Shown: in pieces, positions 21,643 through 32,900 of the stretch
How the letters are laid out: each line of letters begins with the position of its first letter
How positions within the stretch are numbered: the stretch's first letter is position 1
Source of the DNA: Protula sp. h YS-2021
Lineage: Eukaryota; Annelida; Polychaeta; Sabellida; Serpulidae
Direction of reading: 5' to 3'
Assembly (NCBI GenBank): GCA_949752745.1
Contig: CATKHT010000066.1
Coordinates: forward strand, 1-64,000
Length of the DNA stretch: 64,000 nt
Program-made: the position numbers and the translations under genes
Notes under the pieces: generated by a model
Told to the model about the DNA's origin: nothing
Databases searched by the model: none
What the model saw: the letters and a program-made list of their open reading frames with translations, nothing else

Positions 21643-22054
21643 CTTGACTACGTCTCTAGGAGTACGTCTATCCCCCGTGGGCGATATGGTGTGTGTAAGG
21701 CTGTTGCGTGTTGACTTCACAAAATGTAAAAGCGGAAGGATAGGTAGACGTAGTGTCTAACATTTAAACGAAAATCAATCCATTAACTAGTAGGTGGGTG
21801 AGACTGCCGTAGGTACGCTAAGTACAGCGCCGATTTGGAAAAATCGGCCATTTTGTCGATTTTTTCGGATACGGAAAATTATTGGTCCCTGCACTGCGAA
21901 AGGGTCCAGAGAAGCCGTGTGCAAAATCTGAAACGAATCCATCTATTAATGTGGCTGTAGGCGCGGGAGACTGAAGCGTGACAGACGGACAAATAAACGG
22001 ATAGACAGACAGACCGAAAAGTTCAAAACTATACCCCTCCGTTCCACGAGGGAC
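21643..22054. repeat. Second copy of the 5844-6925 repeat family, single unit
   Basis: Same left end (cttgactacgtctctagg...tatcccccgtggg), one body unit, then gacagacggacaaat and a ccctccgttccacgaggga hairpin. The shared ends give the family boundaries. Confidence 0.8.
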
Positions 22055-22309
22055 AAAAAAATGACTTCGGATCACCTTTACCAAGTCACAATGTTCCCAA
22101 TATGGGTCTGAGCTTCAGACTCAGACTCTGAGGTACGTTCTGTGCAATTTATTTGTTGTGATTTTAAACAAGAACGTCCGTAGGAATTGTGCAGCGCCTT
22201 TGTGACAGAAGCTCAATAGATTATCAGATTAGCTACTGAAGCATTTGCCTCTCTCTTGCGACAAACCCGCATACAAAAGCGCACAAGTGTTGCACTACAG
22301 TTACCTAAA

Positions 22310-22868
22310 AAAAAAAATTCTCAGTTTTTCACAAGTCGTTATTTTGGCAATTTTTGATCAATTTGAAAAATAATATGACGTTGCACAACTTCAATATATA
22401 TATATTTTCAGAGAACTCGCGTGGAAAGCAGCCAAGTCTTACATTGCAGTTATCTCAAGAGATCACAATTTTTTTACAAGTCGCCATTTTGGCAATTTTT
22501 GGCCGATTTGAAAAATAACACGACGTTGCACAACTTCAATAAATATTTTCCCTGTGCAAGGTAGCATATGCCTAGGATAAATAATTTCGGAGAATTCGCG
22601 TGAAAAACAGCCAAGTCTTACATTGCAGTTATCTCAAGAGATTACAGTTTTTGAGAAGTCACCATTTTGGTTATTTTTGGCCGATTTGAATGGTAACATG
22701 ACGTTGCACAACTTCAATATATATATTTTCATTGCGCAAGGTGCATATGCCTAGGATAAATAGTTACGGAGAACTTGCGTGGAAACAAAACAGCATCCAA
22801 AGTGTGACACAGGGACGGACGGACAAAGGCCAATCCTATAGACCTCCCCCCCCCCCCCCCCAAGGGAC
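22310..22868. repeat. ~150-190-bp repeat, three units, ending GGGACGGACGGAC
   Basis: Units share 'ccattttggcaatttttggc' and 'aacatgacgttgcacaactt'. The array ends with acagggacggacggacaaag and a C-run. Same overall design as the other purine-tract repeats in the window. Non-coding. Confidence 0.65.
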
Positions 22869-23625
22869 AAACAGGATTTCTTTGTTTTCTCTTAAAGCCT
22901 TCGATTTATTTAGCCAGTTTTTACCGAACCGATCACTTAAATATTACAGCTTCACTGACGATGTGCCCTGACATCTGGGAAGGGGTGAGGAAAGGAAGAA
23001 AAGAAGCAAGTAATGTAGTATTGGCCTTTATCTGTTTCATTTCGTGAGAGGCAGAACTTTGAATATGGTCTGTAAAACCTATGTAGGGAGACCAAGGAAA
23101 ATACGCCTGTCTGGAGAGATTGCCTAGGGAACCTTTTTGCCAAATGTCAAAATAATCTAGAAACGTGGGAAGAGTAGCCTTTCCTGAATGTGTTGACTTA
23201 CACATACATAACGGAGACAGAGCCGGTTGGGCTAAAGAAAAACATGGGTCTCAGTAGACTGCGAATGAACTGGAGGGGGTTTGTACAACCGGTAGGTCTT
23301 ATTCGCCTGGACATGAGTATCCACGAAAACCGTGGGGAGAGGGGGGGGGGGGGTGCGGAGCGGGGTTGCCATGAACACAGCCTTGATGGCGAATAACAGG
23401 ACAGCCGTTTTGGCCAATAGCCTGAATAAAGGACAACAACCTCTTGTACATTTTCTTACTTCTTTCTTTAAGCTTTATCCCCACCGGAAGCCTGAAAATT
23501 GCCTCAACAAGTAGATCAGTGAAACTGACTATGTCCCCCGCTGGCGTACAATCGCTGTATTTGATTTTGCTAGGTTGGACCACAACCCTCAAGCAATTCG
23601 TATCATATTTGACTTTGACTTAAAT
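22869..23625. other. No recognisable gene
   Basis: Short ORFs on both strands, the longest about 97 codons on the minus strand (23299-23592). None shows a known domain. A G-run lies at 23340-23355. Confidence 0.4.
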
Positions 23626-23905
23626 TTCTGGTCACTTGACTTTGGACACGTAACATTTTAAGGCCGGAATGTAAACAAACATTTGACAGGTGACTGCGGA
23701 AGCTAACTTTTCTGTATTTTAACGCAGAAATTAAAAATATGTCGCCCATTAAAAATTGTGCCTGGTTTGCAAAAAGAGTATTTTGTGCATGAACTTACAG
23801 TAAATGTTTGAATAATAGGGACTGGCATGCAGGATTCGCGCCCCAGATCAAATGAAGGTGACCCCTATTAACCGAACAATGTAATGCTTCGCAGCTCTGA
23901 CAGAA
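23626..23905. repeat. Short copy of the 14033-15495 repeat family
   Basis: Shares ttctggtcacttgactttgg at the left and the gaccccta...gctctgac region at the right with the long copy, with the middle deleted. Confidence 0.55.
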
Positions 23906-24101
23906 AGATATACGAAGTTATTTAATGACGAGTAAAAGGAAGATGAGTGTCATATTAAAAAAATTAGGCAGTCAATGCTTTCAGACAGAACTTTGCCAAG
24001 TCTACACAGGTTTCACGCTCACAAGATATTACACTGCTTAGCCATTGATCTTGTTGAATTCTGAGTGTTTCCAGCAGTCAATTTATAACTCAAATCACAC
24101 C

Positions 24102-24385
24102 GGGTGTTTCGAATAAAATGCGCAAGAATTTTGAATTTCGACTGAGGGAACTGGGAAAAAATGAATGATAGAAAATATACAAGAAATAAACTCGAAGCAA
24201 AAACAGCTCATACTCGGAACATATAAGAAACTGAAACTTTTTGTTCAAACTGTTACTTAATTTTTAAAATAGCATACGGGCTGCTTTGGTGCAAGATAAA
24301 TTTGATATTTAGGCCGACATCTCTATAATTTCTTTCACTTTGTATCTGAAACGCACAATTTTTGCGCATTTTATTCGGAACGCCC
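24102..24385. mobile_element. MITE-like element with ~25-bp inverted ends
   Basis: The left end gggtgtttcgaataaaatg mirrors the right end cattttattcggaacgccc across 284 bp. Too short to code for a transposase. Confidence 0.6.
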
Positions 24386-24758
24386 AAAGTGTGCTTGGCT
24401 TATTGAGGTCAGCGGTATCGAAAAGTGATTTCGCTTATCGGAAATGTCGCAAGTTCCGCTTGTTGGAGACTTTCGCTACCTCTAGGGACACGCTCACGCG
24501 TTTACTCGTGCCTAAATGGTGCCCCCTCATTAGAAATGTTTTCTTACATAACGGCGAGATACGGAATTTCATTTTATCGCTCACATGTGCAACAAGGTCA
24601 ACATTAAACTCATATATCAGTTGATTAAAAAACGCCCTTCGTAAAAAAAAAAAATTTTCCACACACTAAAATAGCAGTCACCAAACTGGAAGACGGACAA
24701 CGTCCTGTAAGAACAGAAACACTGTTTAAAAATACTTCGTCTGCTTCACGGTCCCTAT

Positions 24759-25809
24759 GGGTGCGTTTCTTTCTGACGTATATTTGTTTTCAGAATAAAT
24801 TATATTTTTTTTTGAAGAATGCTGAACAAAAACACATTATGAATTTTTGTAGAATAAACATGGCTGACGAAACTATGTTGGCGCTTTGGCCACTTTTTGA
24901 GGGTGATTCAAACAGTGATATTGCCCTAGTATTGATCAACTTTGTTTTGACATTGATATAAGTCAAACAACAGGGAAATGGGGTTTGTCAACGGGATGTT
25001 TGTGGTCGAAACTAAGCGAAAATAAGAGATCCTGCTTAGGCTTAAATTTATCACCATTTAACATTATGCTTTAACCAGAACTTACAACACAACTACACAA
25101 AGAGATATTTTTATCTTTAATTCATAAATATCATACAAAATTTTCATTTCAAAACTGGAACCTAATTTCGCCAGCGAAATGTTAAACACTTGACAAAAAT
25201 TAGAACGCAAAAATACTTCCTTCAATGGGTTGTTTCTTGAATATTATATTGCAAACAACACAGCTTAAATATGTCTTATAAGCCGAGTAGTGTTTGGTTT
25301 TTGTTGACTTAAGTTTTTATTGACTGATCAGGCACACGCCGTGTTATCTGTTTACGCAGTGAGAACTCGCACAAAGCTGAGCAACTGTGTGTTCTGTCCT
25401 GCGCGTTAAATCCGCATTTACTTGCAAAAATACACTCTTTTCGCATGGCGTTTTAAACACGAAAACGAAATCGAAGGCGAAAATGAAAAGTGTCATGCAC
25501 ATATCAAGTTCTACCTTAGCCCCAAGTTTCGTGGAGGAGATGACACAAGAAACCCGATCTCTGTCAAAAAAAAAAAAAAGATACCAACGGTTGTTCAAAA
25601 AGCCCTTGTTAAGGCTTGTCAAGTATTCATTAAAAATTCATATCCCAAGTGCTTTCAGCCGCCATTTTCATTTAGTCCGAGTCTGTTTTCTCCAACCTGA
25701 AAGTCAGATACGATTTATGCATTCTGCAGATATTTATAATGCAGAGAAAAACGTCTGAATTTTTTAAGAATGTATAAAGACGTTATTTGAGTCAGAAAGA
25801 AACGCACCC
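24759..25809. mobile_element. DNA transposon remnant with perfect 19-bp inverted ends
   Basis: GGGTGCGTTTCTTTCTGAC at 24759-24777 and its exact complement at 25791-25809. TAT lies on both outer sides, a possible 3-bp duplication. The interior has overlapping ORFs up to 123 codons without recognisable domains, so it is probably non-autonomous. Confidence 0.65.
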
Positions 25810-25818
25810 TATATTATT

Positions 25819-26282
25819 CTAGCGTGTATTCTTTTGGGCAAAACTATTTACCGGTCTAATAACTGGTTCTAGAACTACCAGTTAATTCTTTTCAGATTTA
25901 ACTGGAACCAGTTATAACGGTCCGTACCCGAGGTTACTGCCGGTTAAGTTCCTAACCTCACGTGACATCACATGATAATGTCAAAATGGCTGCCAAACTG
26001 TAGAGTTTTTTTGTTTTCTTTGTTTATTTTCGGTTATTGAGCTATTATTTACTCCATCAAGAGGGCTTTGTAAACAAATATGGATAATAATATGGCGTTG
26101 GAAGTTTCAAATCCTTGAACAAAAATTTTCAGTTCATCCATTTTCCCGCCTTCCATTTGAATTGTTTACATTTTTTGGGTCGGGTAAACCTGTTCTTTTA
26201 CTAGCGTAACTAAAACCAGAACCGGATGTTTTGATCCTTCTGGTTCGGTCCAAATGTAACTCCAAAAAGAATACACGGCTAG
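25819..26282. mobile_element. Small inverted-repeat element
   Basis: The ends ctagcgtgtattcttttgg and ccaaaaagaatacacggctag mirror each other across about 460 bp. It sits 9 bp from the previous element. Non-coding. Confidence 0.5.
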
Positions 26283-26514
26283 TAATTAATTTTTTGTCAG
26301 TGGGTCGCGTGATCAGCCGAATTACGATTTCCAAACAAAAAAAATGACATTTCCGAAACCGTCGAGATTTTTACATTCAGACATTTTATATATAATATAT
26401 TAACCGCAATACAACAAACCTATGTTATCGCCTCAACCTGTTGTTTGCCCAAAACTTAAAAAAAACAGCGTCATGTCTTTCTAGAACCAGACTATAGAAC
26501 ACAATTGTAACCAC

Positions 26515-27026
26515 TTCCGGGACTATCTTTCTGTATGACTTTCTTTCGGTTGGGTTTAACGACAATCGTTTTAGGTTCTTTTAACGGTAGAACTCTAGAT
26601 GGTAATAGGTACCTTTTACAGAAACATTTTCACAAAAAAATAGTTCCGTTGCCAACTGGTGGTTGGTTTTATACCCCTTTCAAGAGCCCCTTGCCCCCTC
26701 AGTTTCAAAATGGCGCTGGATCTGTAAAAGGGACTATGGTTTTTTTACACATATACATAACGCACACATTCATATATTTTAACTAAATTATTTAATTTAC
26801 GGATTAATTAAGGATATACGATATGTCTGAACATAAAATATAGCTTTCTTTTATTGGTAATGTCACTTTTTTACTTTTTCTCTAAATCTTGATACCGTTT
26901 TTGCGCACACGACCCAATAATAAAAAATAATTACGAGCAAAAGAATGCGGGGTTATCCTTTAGCCCCTAAAAGACCCTAAAACGGTTGTCGTTAAGCTTT
27001 ACCGGAAGTAAGAAATAGTCCCGGAA
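26515..27026. mobile_element. Inverted-repeat element with ~60-bp imperfect arms
   Basis: The left arm begins ccgggactatctttctg and runs through ttaacgacaatcgttttagg. The right arm is its imperfect complement, cctaaaacggttgtcgttaa through aatagtcccgg. About 510 bp, non-coding, MITE-like. Confidence 0.55.
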
Positions 27027-27738
27027 CCGGTTATACCTGTGTTCTGTTGCCCAGTTTCAGAAAAAAATATGACAATGTTTTAGTTACGAGCAAAAGAATA
27101 TAGGGTGCAACGCTACATGTACAGCAGCGATGTGCGCAGCCTTGTTTTAACAGCATCCTCTCTGTCAAATCAACAAATTTTCTGAAATGTTTCAGGGAAT
27201 CCTTAAAATCTGATAATTAATGAAGAAATCACTATTTGAAACCACTTTGCGTCGATAAACTTAAAGAAGGTAGTAATAAAACTTTGATAAAGTGGTAATT
27301 AAACATAATCTTGCAAAGACTGCGTAAAAATGTCAGCTAAGGCACAGTTCTGCGAAACTTCAGTTATTTTATCGTTTTGCCTCCATTTGCTAAAAATATG
27401 CCCGAAGTCGGGTCCCCGAGCTTTTAACATTGTCATTAGAGCTCAAAGTACAGTGATTGATAGTAATGTTTACAGCATTTTTATAGTCGTGATGTAAGTC
27501 TTGCTCATTAATCTATCAATTATCAGCATCTAAATCAACCATGAAAAGTGTACAATTTTTATGAGCTCGTCTACGACAGCGAAAAAACTCTCCTCACAAT
27601 CCTATATTTTTCTCGGTTCCGAACGAAGTTCAGACGGGAGGGCTCTATATACAAAATGCATTCTTTCCGTCTGTCACCTTATTATGCAACTTAACGGGGG
27701 TCCGAGCACTCAAGTACAAATTGGTTGCCATGCGCATC
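27027..27738. other. No recognisable gene
   Basis: AT-rich flank of the Polinton insertion. The only longer ORF (62 codons at 27561) shows no known domain. Confidence 0.5.
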
Positions 27739-27744
27739 AAGAAC
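27739..27744. repeat. Polinton target-site duplication, left copy
   Basis: AAGAAC, directly before the element's AGTAGGGTG end. The same six bases follow the right end at 44738-44743. A 6-bp duplication is the Polinton hallmark. Confidence 0.95.
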
Positions 27745-28200
27745 AGTAGGGTGAAAACGCCGGTTCTGGGTCACTTTGTGACGTCATACTGTCTGGAAGT
27801 GACGTCATCATGTCTGGACCGGAAGTGTTGTCTGGACCGGAAGTGTTGTCTGGACCGGAAGTGTTGTCTGGACCGGAAGTGTTGTCATGAGCGGAAGTGA
27901 CGTCATGATAAGCGTTAGGATAGGCGCGGCCATCCATGAGGTCATAATGAGGTCATAATGAGGTCATAATGACGTCATACTGTCTGGAGCGAAAGTCTGG
28001 AGCGAAAGTTGCTTGAAAGTGTTGGCCTAGTCAATCATCATGAAGCCAACGAACTCCACCTGTCAATCAGTGTAACCATGGCAACAGACCCTAAAAAGTC
28101 AGGACCCCCCCCCCTCGAAATTGTAATTTTTGCATATTTATCCGTTTCAGACGATTCTGAACATTTATCATTTTTTGGGTCGACCGACCCCCCCCCCCCC
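27745..28200. repeat. Polinton left terminal inverted repeat
   Basis: Matches the complement of 44280-44737 apart from repeat-number differences: four 18-bp ACCGGAAGT units here, three on the right. It continues into C-tract repeats, and parts of the match resume at 29680-29930, where the promoter region is mirrored. Confidence 0.93.
27779..27977. promoter_or_regulatory. CRE and ETS site array in left terminal repeat
   Basis: Perfect CRE palindromes TGACGTCA at 27779, 27800, 27898 and 27970. ETS consensus ACCGGAAGT at 27818, 27836, 27854 and 27872, exactly 18 bp apart. These are binding sites for CREB/ATF and ETS factors in animals. That they act as an enhancer is inference. Confidence 0.7.
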
Positions 28201-28700
28201 CCCCCCCTCGAAATTGTAATTTTGCATATTTATCCGTTTCAGACGATTCTGAACATTTTTCATTTTTTGGGTCGACCGACCACCCCCCCCCCCCTCGAAA
28301 TTGTGATTTTTGCATATTTATCCGTTTCAGACGATTCTGAACATTTTTCATTTTTTGGGTCGACCGACCCCCCCCCCCCCCCCCTCGAAATTGTGATTTT
28401 TGCATATTTATCCGTTTCAGACCATTCTGAACATTTTTCATTTTTTTGGGTCGACCGACCCCCCCCCTCGAAATTGTGATTTTTGCATATTTATCCGTTT
28501 CAGACGATTCTGAACATTTTTCATTTTTTGGGTCGACCGACCCCCCCCCCCCTCGAAATTGTGATTTTTGCATATTTATCCGTTTCAGACGATTCTGAAC
28601 ATTTTTCATTTTTTGGGTCGACCGACCCCCCCCCCCTCAGGACATACTATAAACCGACCCCCCCCCCCTCAGGACATACTATAAACCGACCCCCCCCCTA
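28110..28700. repeat. ~87-bp repeats with long C-tracts
   Basis: Six units of ctcgaaattgtgatttttgc ... gggtcgaccgac followed by runs of 7-19 C, then two short units ending ataaaccgacccccc. The right end has only two units, with G-runs longer than 16. The minus strand of the left array could form G-quadruplexes. Confidence 0.88.
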
Positions 28701-28745
28701 GGCGAGCAACATTCTGTCAAGTCAGCTTCAGTTCCATCAGAGGGG

Positions 28746-28753
28746 TATATAAG
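28746..28753 (+). promoter_or_regulatory. TATA box of a first promoter for the polymerase gene
   Basis: TATATAAG followed by gg, the same box as before the PC4-like gene. A start about 30 bases on would give a leader containing ATG 28828 and the splice donor ttcg|gtaagt. Confidence 0.55.
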
Positions 28754-28827
28754 GGATGAGCATACAGCAGTGACAGTCATTTCGGTAAGTGGAGCAAGGA
28801 AGCAATTGAATCACATCAGATCCAGGG

Positions 28828-28852
28828 ATGGCATCCAGTGACAACTATTTCG
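28828..28852 (+). CDS. Candidate first coding exon of the Polinton polymerase
   Basis: ATG GCA TCC AGT GAC AAC TAT TTC G|gtaagt encodes MASSDNYF. Spliced to acceptor ttcatttcag| at 29920 it continues in frame as V-L-A-V-E-E into the polymerase. The donor is a perfect GTAAGT. The intron would hold the forkhead-type repeat array. A second, nearer TATA box offers an unspliced alternative. Confidence 0.5.
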
Positions 28853-28882
28853 GTAAGTGTTTATTGAATCTTTATAAATAAA

Positions 28883-29420
28883 AAGTGAACTTTGTAAACA
28901 AACTTTGTAAACAAACTTTGTAAACAAACTTTAGTTATTTACATAATTGAAACTTTGTAAACAAACTTTGTAAACAAACTGTGTAAACAAACTTTATAAA
29001 TAAAATTTGTAAACAAACTTTGTAAACAAACTTTATAAACAAAATTTGTAAACAAACTTTGTAAACAAACTTTGTAAACAAACTTTGTAAACAAAATTTG
29101 TAAACAAACTTTATAAACAAAATTTGTAAACAAACTTTATAAACAAAATTTGTAAGCAAACTTTGTAAACAAACTTGACTTATTTACATAATTGAAACTT
29201 TGTAAACAAACTTTGTAAGCAAACTTTGTAAACAAACTTTGTAAACAAACTTTGTAAACAAACTTTATAAACAAAATTTGTAAACAAACTTTGTAAACAA
29301 ACTTTGTAAACAAACTTTGTAAACAAAATTTGTAAACAAACTTTATAAACAAACTTTGTCAACAAACTTTGTAAACAAACTTTGGTTATTTGCTTAATTG
29401 AAACTTTGTAAAACAATACC
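28883..29420. repeat. 12-13-bp tandem array, AAACTTTGTAAAC
   Basis: About 40 units, around 25 of them containing TGTAAACA, the forkhead (FOX) consensus; others read TTATAAACA. It lies between the two candidate polymerase promoters. A related array, TTTGTAAATAG, lies at 35050-35265. Confidence 0.85.
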
Positions 29421-29733
29421 TTTCATTATGCTTGGTCGATTTATATGAAAATTTCACCATTTGATTCAGTTTTATGTAAAGTTTTGTTATAAAGTAGTCA
29501 TAGGCTATTTGCGCAGCTGGCTGTATGCATTTTTACCGCCATTTTAACTTAAAATTGTGATAACTTTCGTTATAACTTTCGTTATAGTTGACTGAAAATT
29601 TCACCATTACAGTGCTTCTTCGCGGATGAATACCATTTGGCAGACCATTTAACTTCACCGCTAGATGTCTCTACTGTGCAGCAGTACAACTGTACAACTG
29701 TAAGTGAGATATTCATATACACAAGTAAAATTC

Positions 29734-29746
29734 TGCTGAGTCAGCA
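29734..29746. promoter_or_regulatory. Perfect Maf/AP-1 site (T-MARE), left
   Basis: TGCTGAGTCAGCA, the 13-bp consensus for Maf/Nrf and AP-1 bZIP factors. A second, 11/13 copy lies at 29852. The same perfect site is mirrored at 44171-44183. Confidence 0.65.
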
Positions 29747-29878
29747 TTTTTGAACAATTTTTGAACAAAGTTACACACCATATTTTGATTACATGGAAGT
29801 AGAATAAAAGCATGAGTGAAACATGTTAACTAGTCAACTAGTGATACATTCTGCTGAGTTAACAAACCATTGAAGTGG

Positions 29879-29886
29879 TATAAAAG
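29879..29886 (+). promoter_or_regulatory. TATA box of the polymerase gene
   Basis: TATAAAAG in ggtataaaaggaagagtgaa. The rightmost leftward gene has the near-identical core TATAAAAGGAAGAGTGA at 44014-43998. An ATG at 29892 is only six bases downstream, so initiation at ATG 29946 fits better. Confidence 0.65.
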
Positions 29887-29945
29887 GAAGAGTGAAACGT
29901 ATATTTTACTTCATTTCAGTTCTAGCAGTTGAAGAAACAACAACG

Positions 29946-32900
29946 ATGGCAACAGTCTACTGTCATGATTGTGATGTGACATTTCCATCTCTGGAAGTGT
30001 TCGTGACACATAGATGTAAACCAGCTAGGTTGAAACGTGCTCGTGAAGAGCTTGTTGAGCAGATTGAAGCCAAGAGACGAAAGACCTTACAAGATGATGT
30101 TGAAAGACCTGATCCAGTCCTCTGCGGTGAATGTATTAAAATATTTCCATCTTTGGATGCATTTGAGACACATGCATGTGTTGAGATGGAAAATGTGTCT
30201 CATGAAGAACAAAGAAAGAAAGAGACAGGACAAGTAGGCAGAGGCAGAAGAGTGAGTCTTGGTGAAAACGCGCAGGAAAGACGGTTTGAGCCTGAAGATG
30301 GATCGGATTTGCTACTTGAAATGCGACAACAAGAGAATAGAATCAAGAGACATTTGTTCGAAACGTTAAACCGTGGCATGAAATGGTACATTGTGGTACA
30401 TGCACGCTTCAAGAAAATGACACCAAATGTTGAAGGCGTGATGGTAGAACAAGTGGATAATGCCTTCATCAGTAGTCCGACATATGCAGCATACAATCCA
30501 GCAGATATTGAGAAGGACTTGCCAGAAGCCTATAAAGAATTGTTTACCAGGTTTGATGAACATGAGCGACAAGGTTCTGGTTGGGTGTTGGATAACATAT
30601 TATTCATTGAAGTGCATACAGCTACGTCAGCGCCACTGGAAGCGAGCAGTTTTATCCCACTACCGAAGAAAGTAAAGAGTACAAAAGGTGTGTTAAACAT
30701 TCAGAATAAAGACAACAAATGTTTCTTATGGTCTGTATTGGCTCACCTTCACCCTTCAACAAACAGTCCTTGCCGCGTGAGTCATTACACACCATTTGAG
30801 AACGAATTGAAGGTGGAAGGCATGACATTTCCAACACCGATTACAGACATTCCAAAGTTTGAAAAGGAGAACGATGTGTCCATTAACGTGTTTGGATATG
30901 AACATGATGTCGTTGTTCCCATACAACTGAGTCGAAACACCAGCGCCAGAGAAATCAACTTACTTTTGATTAGCAATGACAAGACAAGACATTACTGCCT
31001 CATCAAGAATTTCAGCAGACTGATGGCTTATCGATCAAACCATCAGCATGCAGCTTTTTATTGTTTCAACTGTCTTCATGGGTTTATGCGACAAGATATG
31101 TTAGACAAGCATCGTGAAGTGTGTGGCAAGCATGGCGCACAACGTTTATCATTCCCCAAGGAACCTTTCATCAAGTTCAAGAATGTAGCCAAACAACAGC
31201 GAGCGCCGTTTGTCATTTATGCAGACTTTGAATGCTTCACGAAAAAGCATGAAGGAGACAAGTATCAACATCATCGTCCAAACAGCTTCGCCTATGTGGT
31301 TGTGAGCCAGTATGATACACGTGCACCAGTCATGTATCGAGGCGATAATGCTGTGAAAGTCTTTTTAGACCATATGGTGAATGAGCGTGATCGTATTGTG
31401 CATGGTTTACAACAGAAAAAGAAAATGGTGATGACTCATGAAGATGAAGAGCATTATAAGAACGCCACAGATTGCTACATTTGTCATGAGCCTCTAGGAG
31501 CAGATCATGTGAGAGATCATGACCATATCAATGGCAAATACCGTGGAGCTGTACATAGTCAATGCAATTTGCAATTTCGATTTCGAAAAGATCAGCAGGA
31601 TGTTGAAGATTCTTTCATCATTCCTGTGTTTTTCCACAATTTACGAGGCTATGACAGCCATTTGATCATGGAAGAAATTGGAAAGTTCAAAAACGAAAGG
31701 ATTACAGTCATTCCCAACACCGTTGAGAAATATATTGCATTCACCATGAGCAATCTGAAATTTACAGACAGTTATCAGTTCATGAGTACTTCTCTACAGA
31801 AGCTGGTATTCAACCTGGCAGCAGAAGGGAAAGACAACTTTTATCACATGACGTCACACATTCACGATAGCGACCAACAAGATTTACTGTTGAGAAAGGG
31901 AGTGTACCCTTATGATTACGTGGATGAGCCATCCAAGTTTGCTGAAACACAACTGCCGTCCAAAGACAAGTTTTACAGTCTACTCAGTGAAGAAGACATT
32001 AGCGATGAGGATTATGCGCATGCGCAGAAGGTGTGGGAGACATTCCACTGTACTACATTTGGCGAATACCATGACCTGTACCTGAAATCAGATGTGTTGC
32101 TGCTGGCTGACGTGTTTGAAAACTTTCGTCACGCATGTCTCAACACGTATGAATTGGATCCTGCTCACTACTATACAGCGCCAGGACTGTCCTGGGATGC
32201 CATGTTGAAAGCGACAAAGGTGAAATTGGAATTGATCAACGACATTGACATGTACCAAATGGTTGAACAAGGTCTACGTGGAGGAATATCTGTCATCACA
32301 CACAAGTATGCGAAAGCAAATAACCCCTACGTAGCAGATTACGATCCCTTGAAACCGACCAACTACTTGACGTACCTGGATGCAAACAACTTATATGGCT
32401 GGGCCATGTCGCAAAGCATGCCGGAAAGTGGATTTATGTGGGTGAGCGAGCCAGAATCCATTGACTTTATGGATGTGGATGAAGATGATGAGATTGGGTA
32501 CATTTTAGAAGTGGATTTGGAATACCCATATGCAATCCATGATCATCATAATCACTACCCAGTGGCTCCGGAACGGAAATGTGTGAAAGTGGGAGAATTG
32601 TCAAAACATAGTCAGAAGCTACGGAAAGATCTAAACATGAAAGGCAAACCTAGTGAAAAGCTCATTCCTAACCTATGCGACAAGAAGAAATATGTGCTTC
32701 ATTATAGAAATTTACAGCAATATGTCTCACTGGGATTGAAAGTTACAAAGGTGCATCGTGCCATCATGTTTGCGCAGAGCAAATGGTTGGCGAAATACAT
32801 CTCCTTAAACACGGAAAAGAGAAAGTTGGCCAAGAACCCGTTTGAGAAAGACTTCTTCAAATTGATGAACAACTCTGTGTTTGGCAAAACCATGGAAAAT

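Noticed and set aside
28009..28609. 156- and 172-codon ORFs in the Polinton left end
   Set aside because: They come from the C-tract repeat units, differ only by run length, and the mirrored right end does not keep the frame.
28935..29416. Minus-strand ORFs rich in FVYKVCLQ repeats
   Set aside because: Translation of the 12-13-bp forkhead-like array; low-complexity, no start context.
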